A stretch of 64,000 nucleotides of DNA, from positions 41,664,001 through 41,728,000 of the forward strand of contig CM060731.1 of assembly GCA_030704615.1 (NCBI GenBank), written 5' to 3'. Source of the stretch: Takakia lepidozioides. Its lineage: Eukaryota; Streptophyta; Takakiopsida; Takakiales; Takakiaceae. Shown in pieces: positions 37,500 to 47,721 of this stretch. The notes beneath the pieces are model-generated. The model was not told the DNA's origin, did no database searches, and worked only from the letters and a program-made list of their open reading frames with translations. A program made the translations under genes and the position numbers. Position 1 is the stretch's first letter, and the number at the start of each line of letters is the position of its first letter.

Positions 37500-39742
37500 G
37501 TAATATTAGAGTTACTCATTGCGGACGGTAAGGATGAATAGAGGTACAAGACTAGGCAAGAGGTCAAGGTCGGCGTGGTCGTATGCACGATAAGTAAATA
37601 AGAATCAAGGCGATCTTTATAACAATGAACAAGGGTACAAGATATTTGAACATGACTTGAATACTGGAATGCTGGAAGCTGGACTGGAATACCAGATACT
37701 GGAAATTGGGCTAGGGTACTGGGAACTGAACTGAAGTACTGGAAACAAGAATAGCTTGAACTGGTGTTGGCGAGACTGAAGGGTGTCCAGTCTCGCCTCC
37801 TATATATATTGGCTATTAAGAAGCTTCCCTAAGAAGCTTCCCCTATGGAGGTTTCTTGTTGGAGAAGTTTCCAAGATTAAACAAAGGTTTCTTGATAGAG
37901 AAGCTTCCTTAAACAAATGAGATATCTTGATGGAGAAGTTTCCTCCAAATGAAGCTTCCTGAGCAGTTTCCCAAGTTACTCTTGATAATTTGATAAACTT
38001 TCGGTAACTTGGTAAGTAATGGTAAATCACGATAAGTCATGGTAACTTCCGGTAATATGGTAACTTGGTAACTTCTGGTATTTATTCCTGGTAAGTTCCT
38101 CTGGGCTATGTCCGTGACAGTCTGGTCTATATAAAAACAGATGTATTTTTTTCCAGGTCCTAGTATGAGTATGAATATCATAACCATAATACCAGCTAGT
38201 ACAGCCGAGTTTGAATAATCACTCAATCTCTCAAACGCACTCGGGCGAACCACTCGCTGTGAAGCAAAGATAGTACCCACACCCAACACTACTAGATCAG
38301 ACGACTACACTATCAAGGCCCCACCCTTCAAGCCATCAACCAACTGCGAATAAGTAGGCGCCAAGACGCAGGGCCGGAAACTGTAGTGCCCTCAAGATCA
38401 AAGCCCCCGTGCCTTGTAACATTAATGACAACCAACTTCGCCCTACGTACACTAGGGCCATGATGAAGCTCCGCACTTCAAACACCAAAGAGAGGTAAAT
38501 ACAAACCAACTTCTAACCAGGTCAATTCGCGATGGTGCAGAAAACGCGACTTGATCGTTCTGGACGGTAGACGTTCTTCGTTGCGTAACTCAAGTTCTCA
38601 CCTAGCAAGCTGTCTGGCTCTGGGCACTACCGACCAGGCTTAAGCAAAGGTCTCGTGAACATGGCATCGTGATGACTGATTAATGCAGCAAGGTCACCCA
38701 TGACAGCTCTTTCCATACGCTCAATCCAAAGCTGATCCTCATCACATATCTCACGCAACAAATCATTACTTCCTGCGACAACTCGATATCCCTCTCTAAC
38801 TCTGCTGTCTGCTGCCTACTGCCTACTCTCGACATATTCAGGTCCAGGATCAACAAAGTTGTCAAAATTATAGTATTCCGGGTCACAACTATCTAGAGAG
38901 CTGTCAGATTTCTCAAACCTTGGCGACCACACCTCTGCCTCATCTAAATTGTCATAATCACTACCACCAGGAGAACCCAATGAAACAACAAGGGTTGGAA
39001 CACAAGTGGTTGGTTCAAGGAGAGGCGACGCTGGCAAGGCAACACTGCCAGGCCGCGCGCCATCGGCCGTATTAGCAACAACAAGAACGTCGGCAGAGTT
39101 AGAAACGACGGGGTTGGTTTCAACAACAGGAGGAGCAACAGGAACAACTTCAGCAGAACAAGGAGTGATGGCAGAGTTAGTTTCCACACTAGGATTAATT
39201 TCAACAACAAATTCCACACTAATATGAAGACGCATGCTCTCCCCTTCTCTACGAGCTACACAAGACAAGTCACGAACAGTAGCCATTCCCTGCAACCACA
39301 CCCCAACGTGCAATGTGAGACGACGATATCACAACAACAGGAGAAAATACGGCAAGGCGAGGAGCAGCCATTGATAACACGCATTAGCGAACCACTTAGG
39401 CAACAGGATGTGAGCAGATCCCGCGAGGAAGACCTAACTGACCCTGAAAGTGCGGGCAAGATCCACCAACGCCTATGGTACCCGGCTTCTCTCCATCATA
39501 AAACAAGCCTGAAGCATATACTCCTTTCCTCTCAAGAAGCAAGGTTTCACAACAAAGGGGCGAGCGGAAAGAACAAGCAACGCGCGAGAGGAGGATCAAA
39601 CACACGGATCTGACACAAAGCAGCTCTCATCCAAAGCTTGTACACCAAAACCACATATACACTAACACCCGAGTACACCGCCCTGACCTTGTGTCAGGGC
39701 GCCGTTTTATACAAAAGCCCTAGCTTTAGTGGCCCGCCGCAT
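37500..39742. other. unclassified repeat-like DNA between elements A and B
   Basis: 37,560-38,100 has short recurring strings (GAAGCTTCC, GGTAACTT, ATACTGGAA) of the kind seen in degenerate LTRs. A minus-strand frame at 39,313-38,816 (165 codons, acidic, rich in Val/Pro/Ser, ending GPEYVESRQ) is the longest open stretch. I do not recognise it; it has no partner exon and may be part of a retroelement leader or gag. Near 39,690 a short hairpin (CCCTGACCTTGTGTCAGGG) precedes element B. Confidence 0.3.
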
Positions 39743-39975
39743 GGGGGGTTGCTATTCCATGAGCTCATGAGCTCATGAGCGGGCATGGCTCACCCATGAG
39801 CCGCAAAGTAACACACTTCGAATTTCGGCAGATTTTTTTCGGGCCCAAAACTATAAAATAATCGAAAATCGAAGATTTCCGCGCTCATGCTGGAAGCACT
39901 CCGCTCATGAGTACTAGTGTACGCTCATGACTTGGAGCCCAGGCTCATGGACCGCCAGGCCAGGTCATAGAAAAA
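39743..39975. repeat. left terminal repeat of element B
   Basis: GGGGGGTTGCTATTCCATGA is followed by GCTCATGAGCTCATGAGCGG and further CTCATGA-type units near 39,800, 39,880, 39,905, 39,920 and 39,940. The opposite end at 46,825-46,885 is inverted relative to this. Confidence 0.6.
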
Positions 39976-39984
39976 CTGAATTCT

Positions 39985-40465
39985 GGGCAATAACGGCACC
40001 GAAATTATCCCAGAGGCAGAGACGCAAGCGGAATTAGGATCCGGGTTTGCAGACTCCGAAAACGCAATGGCGACCTATAACCGTGGATAGTACTGTTGCA
40101 GAGTGCAGGATGGTTGGGTATAACGGCGCCGTAATTGGGCACAGGAAAAGAAATAGCCGGCTGAAGGCTCGGGAGTGAAGCCAACAACGGTGAAAGTAAT
40201 TGGGCTCCGCCAACCAAATACCCGGCTGCATCCTCCGGAGTGCAGGCGATAACGGCGCCAAAATGGGTCCCGGAAACCAAATACTCGGCTGAAGCCACCA
40301 GAGTGCAGCCGATAACGGCGCCGAAATTAGGTCCGGAAACCAAATACCCGGCTGAAGGCTGGGGATTGCAACCAATAATGGCGTCGAAATTGACCTGCGG
40401 AAACAAAATTCTCGGCTGAAGCTTCCGCACTCCATCCAATAACGGCGCCGAAATTGGGCTCCGGA
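39985..40465. repeat. sub-terminal GGCGCC repeats of element B
   Basis: Around eight boxes of the form AATAACGGCGCCGAAATT (sometimes ACGGCACC, ATGGCGTC) occur near 39,988, 40,119, 40,249, 40,312, 40,375 and 40,440. Many are followed by GGGTCCGGAAACCAAATACC and GGCTGAAG. Spacing is near 63 bases for the later units (about 40,249, 40,312, 40,375, 40,440). Confidence 0.8.
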
Positions 40466-40576
40466 GAGCAAATACCCGCCTTACAGTGAGGGAGGCCTTG
40501 CTCTCATTTTGCTCTTCACTCTTCTCTGTTGTGCCCATCTCCTCCCTGCTTTGAGTTTGTGCTGTGTCGTGAGGCC

Positions 40577-41146
40577 ATGTCGTGCCCGAATCACATCTAT
40601 CGACGCCAGACGGGAGTCATTTTCCCGAAAGCAGACGACATCATTGTCTTCCTGGATGTTTACAGGGACGATCCTCGACTTGTCCAGCTAAGAGCAATGG
40701 AGTTTCTTCCAGGATTGCACGATTCTCCTGGACCCCGGCTGGGGAGCAGGTGGTTCCTACGCATCATGGACCTGGACTTTCCGCATGAGTGGGAGCCGAA
40801 CAGATCACGCACAGCGTTGCTGTATCGCTGGAATTGTTGCGAGTGGACGTATGATGAGTGCATAGGTGAAAACTTTACGCGTGGACGGACTGGCTCGGAA
40901 AGTGGGGACATTCTCTTCAGTTATGAGGATGAGGAGGAGGGGAACACAGGGCCCACTGTGAAAATGTCCTTCTACCAAGGGGCGCTATCGATAAACACGA
41001 CATCCTTGTTAGTTTCAACCGGGCGACAGAAACCACTAACATTTTGTTCAAATATAGGCACCCGGTCACTCAGGAGGTCCTTGAGAGGCCAGTTAGAGTT
41101 CCTTCTTCTTGGGCGAGGGGACCATAGGTCTTGCATGCTAGAGTAG
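40577..41146 (+). CDS. unknown ORF in element B
   Basis: A 190-codon frame begins MSCPNHIYRRQTGVIFPKAD and continues with RWFLRIMDLDFPHEWEPNRS and an acidic FSYEDEEEGNTGP stretch. I recognise no domain. It sits between the sub-terminal repeats and the SWIM remnant, where element C has no gene, so it may be a passenger. It has an ATG in fair context and no visible introns; the last ~40 residues look like read-through into noncoding sequence (LTFCSNIGTRSLRRSLRGQL). It may be the first exon of a longer gene. Confidence 0.35.
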   Translation: MSCPNHIYRRQTGVIFPKADDIIVFLDVYRDDPRLVQLRAMEFLPGLHDSPGPRLGSRWFLRIMDLDFPHEWEPNRSRTALLYRWNCCEWTYDECIGENFTRGRTGSESGDILFSYEDEEEGNTGPTVKMSFYQGALSINTTSLLVSTGRQKPLTFCSNIGTRSLRRSLRGQLEFLLLGRGDHRSCMLE

Positions 41147-41810
41147 ACATGTTTCGACTCGCCGACACTCATGGCACATACATTTTCATTCAGAAATCAA
41201 GCAGCTTCCCTGTGCCATATGGGGAATATACATGCTTGGATAATCTTCTGTTAAGGTTTTTTGCAATTCACTGCCAGTATGCTGGGACGTGTCCTTTGTC
41301 GTATGGATTGCTGTTTGCACAAGGTGCAGTATACAAATGCTGGAATGTGCAGTAGGACCCTTCCCACTGGGACACCGAACTAGCAATCTTGTAAAGGCAT
41401 CACATTTGCAGAACAGTAACAATGTATTTGTAGCAAATTGGAGTCTTCTCATAAAGGTGGACGAAAACGCCAGGATGGGCTGCGAAATCACTACAATTTG
41501 AATGAAGAACAGTAACAAGGAAGCACTATGCAGTACACAGACCATAAATGGCGCTGAAATAGGCCTCAATGCCCGTTAATCTCCACACAATGTATGCTTT
41601 ACTCGGATCCATTTGTAGACAACCAAAATAAAAAAAGCATGCGCATGCCATTCATGGCCAAAAACCACATTCTCATGTATTGCGGCACCGAAATTCACCT
41701 GTAGCCATGGCGATGCGGCACCACCAAGTGTATAATTCCTCACAAAAAAATAGGGTGCAAGAAGATGAATGTAATATAATTGCCACTTTCTCCTTCCCGA
41801 ATGTGGAATG

Positions 41811-42212
41811 TCAAGCAGTCCGACCAGTATCCTGCCGTAGGGCCTTGTGCAGCTCGTTGAAACTCAGTGTTGGAGCATGGATGAAGACGTCCACTGCGGA
41901 TATGCAACTCATGCGCTTCAGAAAAATGTAATAAAGGTGTTTGCAGGGGACGTATGCTGCATTCTTCGATTCCATAACAAGGAAGTCCTTACAGTTGTAA
42001 GCTGGGTACTGTGAAACCGTGATTGCATACACGACGCTGCGCGCAGCAGACCCGGCTGTTGACAATTGAATATGCGCCTCATCCCGGGGTGAAGAACATC
42101 CCTGCAACCTTGCACTATGCAGGGCATTGCAAGAGCGTTGGCCATCCTGGTGTCGTTCGCCTTTGTTGGTGGCCGCCGTCTTTTCAGTTTCCCCCACCGA
42201 TGGGTGGGCCAA
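41811..42212 (-). pseudogene. SWIM zinc-finger end of a MULE-like transposase (element B)
   Basis: The minus-strand frame reads STAGSAARSVVYAITVSQYP, then NCKDFLVMESKN, VPCKHLYYIFLKRM and FIHAPTLSFNELHKALRQD. The end of the transposase in element C has the same order (TAGSAVRDNVYTITIG, CNCTDFSLMEAKKG, YPCKHLYYIYLKRL, FIHAPALSVNELHKLL). SWIM fingers (CxCx(n)CxH) follow the catalytic core in Mutator-like transposases. Here the first Cys of CxC is Tyr (YNC), so the finger is damaged. No catalytic core remains upstream. Confidence 0.65.
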
Positions 42213-42349
42213 GCTGCGGGGTCACCCACCGGTATGCGGGGCGAAGAGCTTCTCGTACGTTACAAAAACGGACGACAACAAGAAGTTCACATCGGATATT
42301 TGGTGCTTGAATTGTAATGTACAACCACTTGGGCTACAATAAATCAGGC

Positions 42350-42985
42350 CTTCCCATGAATTTCGGCACCGAAATCTGGATGAACATCTCTGTCATGTAA
42401 CAGCTTTGGAAGCAAGTGGATGAATTCCGGCGACAGAAATCGTAATTTGTTCACCTCATAAAACTGACCAAGCACCCAACGGATGGATTTCGGTGCCGAA
42501 TTCGGATGAACATCTTCTTCATCAAATTGTTTCTGCACATAAGGGTTGAATTTGGATGCCAAAATACGGATGAATGTGTTCCTGATTACAGTCGTGATTC
42601 ACCACGTGTCCGGATATCGGTGCCGACATCCGAATGACAGTAATCCTGAATCGGCCGAATGGATGTATTTCGGCGCCGAAATTCATTCTTCATCTCATTT
42701 TCCGACCCTAATTCTGCTGCCCTGCGGATGGATTTCGGTGCCGAAATTCATCTGAAGTCTTTTTTTTTTTCTTTTTTTTTTTCTTTGCGACAGATGAACT
42801 TCGGCGCCGAATCTCATCCATATACTCCCTTCTAATTTTCCTTTTTCTTCGCGAGCAATGAATTTCGGCGCCGAAATAAAAAATCTTCGCGAGCAATGAA
42901 TTCCGGCGCCGAAATTCAACCGACTTCATCCCTCCAAATTCTTTTCAGGGTTTGAGCGCCGGATTTCGGCGCCGAAATTCATCCA
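42350..42985. repeat. palindrome cluster centred on GGCGCC (element B centre)
   Basis: Boxes such as ATTTCGGCGCCGAAATTCAT, ATTTCGGTGCCGAAATTCAT and AATTTCGGCGCCGAAATAAA occur near 42,358, 42,487, 42,667, 42,730, 42,798, 42,861, 42,898 and 42,963. Several are flanked by GGATGA and TCATCC, extending the palindrome. The cluster separates the SWIM remnant (-) from the methyltransferase side (+), matching the central position of the arrays in A and C. Confidence 0.9.
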
Positions 42986-43013
42986 ATGCCCTCCCTCCAA
43001 TATTGATTTTTCT

Positions 43014-43510
43014 TTGAAATGGATGAATTTCGTTGTCAACATGTATGTTAAGTGCGGGAGCATCATGGATGCTTGCCAAGATTTCTACAGAATGCCTCAG
43101 CAATCTTTGATCATGTGGAATATAATGTTGGCAGGATTTACCAAACATGGGTGTGGTAGGAATGCTTTGGCGACCTATGAGCAAATGTTGCGCAAAGGGG
43201 GTGTCCAACCACATCATGATTCCGCATGTTTGCAATGCGTGTGCAAGCCTGGGACCTCTGGAAAAGGGGAAAGAGGTCCATGGTGACATCATCAAAGTTG
43301 GAATTGTACCAGATGTCATCCTGAACACTCCCCTGGTGGACGTCTATGCCAAATGTGGGTGCATTAAGGATGCGAAGGGAGTTTTCAACACTATGGCTGA
43401 ACCAAATGTGGTGTCATGGAACGCGATGCTTGCAGGGTATGCACATCAGGGACATGGTATGCAGGCTTTGGAGACCTATGATCAAATGATGGGGGAAGGG
43501 GGCGCACCTT
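43014..43510 (+). pseudogene. captured PPR-protein fragment in element B
   Basis: Frame one reads NMYVKCGSIMDACQDFYRMP and WNIMLAGFTKHGCGRNALAT. After about 43,200 the similarity moves to another frame: VCNACASLGPLEKGKEVHGD, NTPLVDVYAKCGCIKDAKGV and WNAMLAGYAHQGHGMQALET. These are PLS-class repeats, so one single-base-type frameshift breaks the copy. It abuts the palindrome cluster directly: the MDEF-like bases of the last palindrome run straight into the PPR frame. Targeting sequence and C-terminal E/DYW domains are absent. It is a gene fragment carried by, or inserted into, the element. Confidence 0.75.
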
Positions 43511-43539
43511 CTTCAATAGCACAACGGCTACAAGTGGGT

Positions 43540-44745
43540 AGATGGTCAACTGGAAACAGCAATGGCAGCAGCACAATTGATAGAACAAGGCCCACTGCTA
43601 ATGAAGGTACCTTCTTCAACATATTTCACCCTGTTTTCCCCTGCTATCAGAGTCATCCCTAAATTTTCATGTTGAATTCTACAAGTTAGCTCGTTGGTGG
43701 ATCTAAGGTGGTGTTGGAGTGATTTTGACATGTTACTGCCAATGTGGTCGACAGGAAAGTATCGAAAAACAGATAATAGAGATGTGGAGAAGCTCTGGAA
43801 TGAATACGATCCGACCCCAGTCAATGGTGGAACAATCCAGGCAAAAAGGTGAATGCCTGTTGGAAGCAGACGCAAGTCAGCATAGGAACTAGTGTGATAA
43901 GTAGGGTTGGGGTGTTTGCTGGAACAATTCTAGAGTGTTATTTTCAGCTGCTAGCATCAAGGCAAGGATGTATGCATGATTTGTGCAGAGGCATGGATAG
44001 CTGAAGGAGCAGGGAGCAGTGTGGGTCCAGATTCATCCAAGAGGGCCGGATTTCAAGCTCCAGATCACCTACAATTCCCTGTGGAAGCAGCACACACCTC
44101 GCACACACAAGAGGTCATCTTGGGTGCATGGTCAGTCAAATCCTCCATGGGTCATGACACAAGGTTTGAGGACAATGTGGTGAGGGCACCTTCTTCTTCG
44201 ACCTATTTCAGCCTATTTTTCCCTCTCATCAGACCCAGCCCTGAATTTGCATATTGAATGCTGTAAGTTAGCTCGTTGGGTGGATGTGGGGTGGTTTGGA
44301 GTGACTTTGACAAGTTATTGCTGATGTGGCAGCAGGAAAATACCCAAAAATAGATAACAAGATGAAGAGAAGCTTTGGGATGAACACTTTCCGACCCCAG
44401 TCAGTGGGGGGACAATGGAGACAAAAAGGTGAGTGCTTGTTCGACTACAGAGAGAAGCAGTTGCAATTCAGAATTGGAACTACTGTTAAGTCCTAGGTTG
44501 GGGTGTTTTCTGGAAGAACTTCACGCCGTCACTGTCAGCTGCTAACAGCAAGGCTGAGGGATGTATTCATGATCTGTACGCGGGCAAGGATAGCTGAGGG
44601 ACCAGGGATAGAGGTCCAGATTCATGTTCAGGTTCAGGCTGAGGGATCAATAGCTAAAAGAAATCAGCTGGAATAGATGGTCAATTGTTGCAAGTGGAAA
44701 CAGTAGCGGCAGCACAATTGATAGAATGAGGTGCTGCTAATTAAT
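43540..44745 (+). repeat. LINE-related repeat, two direct copies
   Basis: Copy one (about 43,540-44,185) and copy two (about 44,186-44,745) share a series of strings in the same order: TTCTTC[AG]AC[AC]TATTTCA, GTTAGCTCGTTGG, CCGACCCCAGTCA, AACTACTGTTAAG or its equivalent, CAGCTGCTA[AG]CA and GTCCAGATTCAT. An inverted copy lies at 49,650-50,130. Copy one also matches the frame seen there (AEGA...VWVQIHPRGPDFK type). The block separates the PPR fragment from the methyltransferase gene and has probably replaced the upstream exons of that gene. Confidence 0.6.
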
Positions 44746-46674
44746 GAAGGCGGTGACTCGGACGACGACTTTGTTCAAGGTCCTGCGACTGCTGCTGCTG
44801 CTACCAAGTCATCGGTCGTCCGGGTTCCTAAGTCAGTTCGGAGTGGGACTGGCTCTGCCAAGAAGTTGGCATTTGAGGGCGAGCCTACACGGCGGTATTC
44901 GGCGGTGACGTTTACGCACAGGCCAAAGCTAGAACCTCCAACCATCATCCAATGCGTCAATGAGAGCTTCCTTGACGCTCTCGCTACCAGGGCGAAGAAG
45001 GTGGCACACAGCAAGTCTCTGGCAAAGCAGAAGGGGAAAGCCAAGAAGAGGGCTGCCGGTACAGAGCCTAAAGACACCCCTGGTTTTGAAGCCATGATGG
45101 AATTCTTCACAGCTGTGAGCACGGATTGCAAGAGCACTCGGGGGGGGGGGGGTTTTGAGGTGGAGAGAGCTTGCGATATGATTCTCCTCGACATTCCAGA
45201 TGGGGAGCTGCTGGAGGGCCTGGATGGTATGCCCAACTGGAACAGGTTTACTGAGGACTACTGGAAAGCCGGGTTTGGGCTGGCGGGGATGCTCCTGGAT
45301 GACGGTGGATGTGTGGTTGTCCTTGCCACAAGAGGGAAGACCACAGAGAATGCGGTGGCAAGATGGACACCGAAAAGTGTCACCCCAGTCCTCCTCAGAA
45401 AATGGTTCTGCATCAATACACAGGGGTTGCGAACAGAGGGCCAAAGTGTAAGTTATCAATCTATTGCATTCACCTCATATTGTGGTGTATCTAAACTAGA
45501 TCCCGGAGTTGATCCCTCTTTTGTTGGATGTGCAGACATTGGTGTTTGAGGCATATTGTTTTGTGAAGAGAGGGTCTACGTTCAAATTCCGCAACAACGG
45601 TCGTCTTGTTGATGCCGTTGTGGACCTTGTTACCTACGATGTCCTCTACAACTATGTGCCCCACTCCAGTATGCCGAAGGACACAAAGACAAGCAAACCG
45701 TGGCGGTACAGCCGGACCCGGAGCCCTGCTTTCATCCAAACCCTCATGGAGACGTGCTCGGATGTCCAAGGGCGGATTCTTGACATCACATGTGGCACGG
45801 GTAAGCCTTCACGTGCTCAGTTTGTCCCCTGGCCCGATTGCAATTGCATGCCGCAAGCTATTAACCGCCCGCTTTGTTCCTCAGGTGCTTCAATGTGGGC
45901 AGGGACGTTGTCCGACAGGCATGTGTTCGCCTTCGAGCCAGATACTGCCCTCCACAACTCGGAACTTGCAGCGGCTGAACGTCTGCCCAAAGAGGAAGAG
46001 GCACCCTCGGAGGATGAGGAAAAATCCGAGAAGGAGCAGGGGGAGGAACAAGTTGGGATCGAGGCCGAGGAGCTCCCGGTTTACGAGTGAGTGGTCGCAT
46101 TGTAAGTTGCCTCCAGATTCGTGAGGCACCTCCCTTCGCTCTCTTATTTCATTGAAAACCCTTTCTGCTTCTGCTGGTATTGACATTCTTGAAGTGGATT
46201 TGTTCTTACTGTAGGATGCCAAGTACTGCAGGAGGGACGTCTACACCGGAGTTCATGGGCAGGAGGAACGTGCCTTTTTTTGCCAGGGGGGATTTCATGC
46301 CTAGTCCAGATAGGGACTACATCCTTCCTACTTATGCTACCCGGCTTGCTTCGGTGTCCATTAGGAGGTCTTCCGAACCTAGTCGTGTACAACAGATTTT
46401 AGACGAGGCAAGCCTCAAGAAAATGAAGATGAGGGAGGAGGCAACAGATATTAGAGCCCGTCGGGCTCGTAGATTTGTCTTGGATTCTGCTGAGGAAAGT
46501 GGGGGAGAAGAGGCAGAAGATTCCCAGGAGGTGAGGTGGACAATCCCCCAAGGAGAGGACGGAATTTTTGAGAGGCATAGTGCAACCGATGCATCACAGA
46601 GCTCGGAGGATGGGGGGGATGAGGGGGATGAGGAAGAAGGAGGGCCAAGTTCCTCGGAAGGTGTAGGAGAGTAG
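44731..46674 (+). CDS. beta-class (N6_N4_Mtase-like) DNA methyltransferase, 5' end lost
   Basis: Four exons fit: up to 45,447; 45,500-45,800; 45,885-46,086; 46,215-46,674. Donors are GTAAGT, GTAAGC and GTGAGT, and phases agree. The first exon has no ATG, so the start is missing. After a basic N-part, MILLDIPDGELLEG stands where permuted methyltransferases carry motif IV (DPPY/SPPY). A W-rich stretch and MLLDDGGCVVVLATRGKT follow. Exon 2 ends SPAFIQTLMETCSDVQGRIL, DITCGTG, and exon 3 begins ASMWAGTLSDRHVFAFEPD. This equals the KP-x-L-x-li ... D-x-FAGSGTT ... GIE-D region (motif I) of N6-adenine/N4-cytosine enzymes. The IV-before-I order defines the beta class. Motif IV is altered (DIPD), so activity is doubtful. 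The acidic C-terminus carries RWTIPQGEDGIFER, shared with the ParB-like gene of element A. A G10 run at 45,141 may be error-prone. Confidence 0.6.
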
Positions 46675-46824
46675 TTCCCATTCCTGCTATGTCAGTTAGG
46701 ACACACTTGTATAGACGTGGCTTGCCACAAAATTTGCAATAAAATGTTGCATTTCATTGCTATGACGAGTCCACATGACCCTATTTCCGTGCCTCCTAAC
46801 CCTATTTCCGTGGACACACAATGG

Positions 46825-46885
46825 CCCGCTCATGCTTTTTTTTTTTTCCGCTCATGCTCATGCCGCTCATGAAATAGCAGCCCCC
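46825..46885. repeat. right terminal repeat of element B
   Basis: CCCGCTCATGC, a T run, then CCGCTCATGCTCATGCCGCT, CATGAAATAGCAGCCCCC. It is inverted relative to the left end at 39,743. Confidence 0.6.
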
Positions 46886-46899
46886 GTTTACTGAAGCAT

Positions 46900-47683
46900 C
46901 AAATTGCTTCAGTATCTACTAAGTTCCAATTAATCATGCATTCATTCCACAGCTTCTCTCATGTCTCTCTACACAATATGTTTGTATCGATTAAGTATCA
47001 GCTTAAGATTAATCAAGTATCAGGCCTACACCATGGTGTCCCTAATCTACCCTACTGTATGATTCTAGAGCTTGCATGAATTAAGCCTTAATCAAGTCAT
47101 CATCTCCTCTTCACTGTTCCGCTCTCCGTTACATCTCCTCCTCCCCTGAACAAGTCGCGCTCCTCAAGAAGTGATCCCCTTCATGTTGCCGCCCTGCCTC
47201 ATCTACCTGCAAGCTGTTCTAACCACCTAACTAACTAACCGTCACCCCTGAAGTAACACGTTCCCTCTGCAGATGTCGTTCCCACACAGTCGTTCCCTGT
47301 CAATGATAACTGCTCCTCATGTACGTTGTGACAGGATGTGTTAAGCTGTGCCGAGCTGTGACTGTGTTGAGCTGTGACTGGCTGTGTAAAGCTGTGTCGG
47401 GCTGTGACTGGCTGTGCAAAGCTGTGATAGACTGTGACAGGCTGTGCGAAGCTGTGTCGGGCTTTGTTAGACTGTGTCGGACTGTGTCGGGCTGTGACTG
47501 GCTGTGCGAAGCTGTGTCGAGCTGTGTTAGACTGTGTCGGGCTGTCTACCCCCCCCTAAAGCCTGCGCCTGCCACCCCTAAGGCTCTTGTTGGTCTCAGT
47601 CTACCATCCGTAAGTCTGCGCAAAAATTAAGGGTACCCCACAAAACCCGTAAAAGCGTCTAAGTCCCAAGCAGCCCTCTAACA
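46900..47683 (-). repeat. putative LTR next to a polypurine tract
   Basis: On the minus strand, the gag remnant is followed by GAGAGGGGGAGGGGTAA (47,700-47,684), a polypurine tract, and then TGTTAGAGGGCTGC, which fits an LTR start. The other boundary could be the TG at about 46,893, directly outside element B. I cannot find the matching 5' LTR near 48,7xx, so this is tentative. Confidence 0.3.
47335..47555. repeat. GCTGTG-based minisatellite
   Basis: Units such as GACTGGCTGTGCAAAGCTGT and GTCGGGCTGTGACTGGCTGT repeat about ten times with variation. The frame that reads through it (CDWLCKAVSGCDWLCKAV...) is a shadow of the repeat, not a Cys-rich protein. Confidence 0.85.
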
Positions 47684-47721
47684 TTACCCCTCCCCCTCTC
47701 AAAAAACCGTGTCCTCACGGT

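Larger units (their letters stand above)
34261..37500. mobile_element. DNA element A: terminal repeat, ParB-like gene, palindrome array
   Basis: The left end is a CATGAGC-rich terminal repeat. Inside it, 34,480-34,700 carries palindromes such as TATTTCGGCGCCGAAATACC. The ParB-like gene (34,954-35,985, -) then has its 3' end facing the terminus, and 36,680-37,490 holds a cluster of GGCGCC palindromes equal to the central array of elements B and C. No transposase half follows; the sequence changes character near 37,500, so A appears truncated on the right. Its end resembles the right end of C, so A and C could also be the outer ends of one larger nested element. Confidence 0.5.
39743..46885. 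mobile_element. DNA element B: SWIM remnant, captured PPR, DNA methyltransferase-like gene
   Basis: About 7.1 kb between inverted CATGAGC-rich ends (GGGGGGTTGCTATTCCATGA at the left; reverse complement of the right end GGGGGCTGCTATTTCATGAG). Order: sub-terminal palindromes 39,985-40,465; an unknown ORF (+); a SWIM-finger remnant (-) with its 3' end facing left; palindrome cluster 42,350-42,985; PPR fragment (+); LINE-like repeats; methyltransferase-like gene (+) with its 3' end facing the right terminus. This is element C turned round: transposase on one side, ParB/methyltransferase gene on the other, both reading outward from the palindromes. Most of the transposase and the ParB exons are missing. 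No target-site duplication is obvious. Confidence 0.55.

Noticed and set aside
38816-39313. Minus-strand 165-codon acidic frame
   Set aside because: It is long enough to notice, but has no recognisable motif, no splice partner and lies in repeat-like DNA. I mention it in the region note and do not call a gene.
45509-46090. Reading the methyltransferase region as one unspliced 193-codon ORF
   Set aside because: The 84-nt piece 45,801-45,884 is open but has GTAAGC and TCAG borders, and removing it restores the CGTG-ASMWAG motif I region exactly, so it is an intron.
47319-47630. Cys-rich secreted-peptide-like frame (CDWLCKAVSGCDWLCKAV)
   Set aside because: It is a shadow of the GCTGTG minisatellite; there is no signal peptide and no conserved Cys spacing beyond the repeat.
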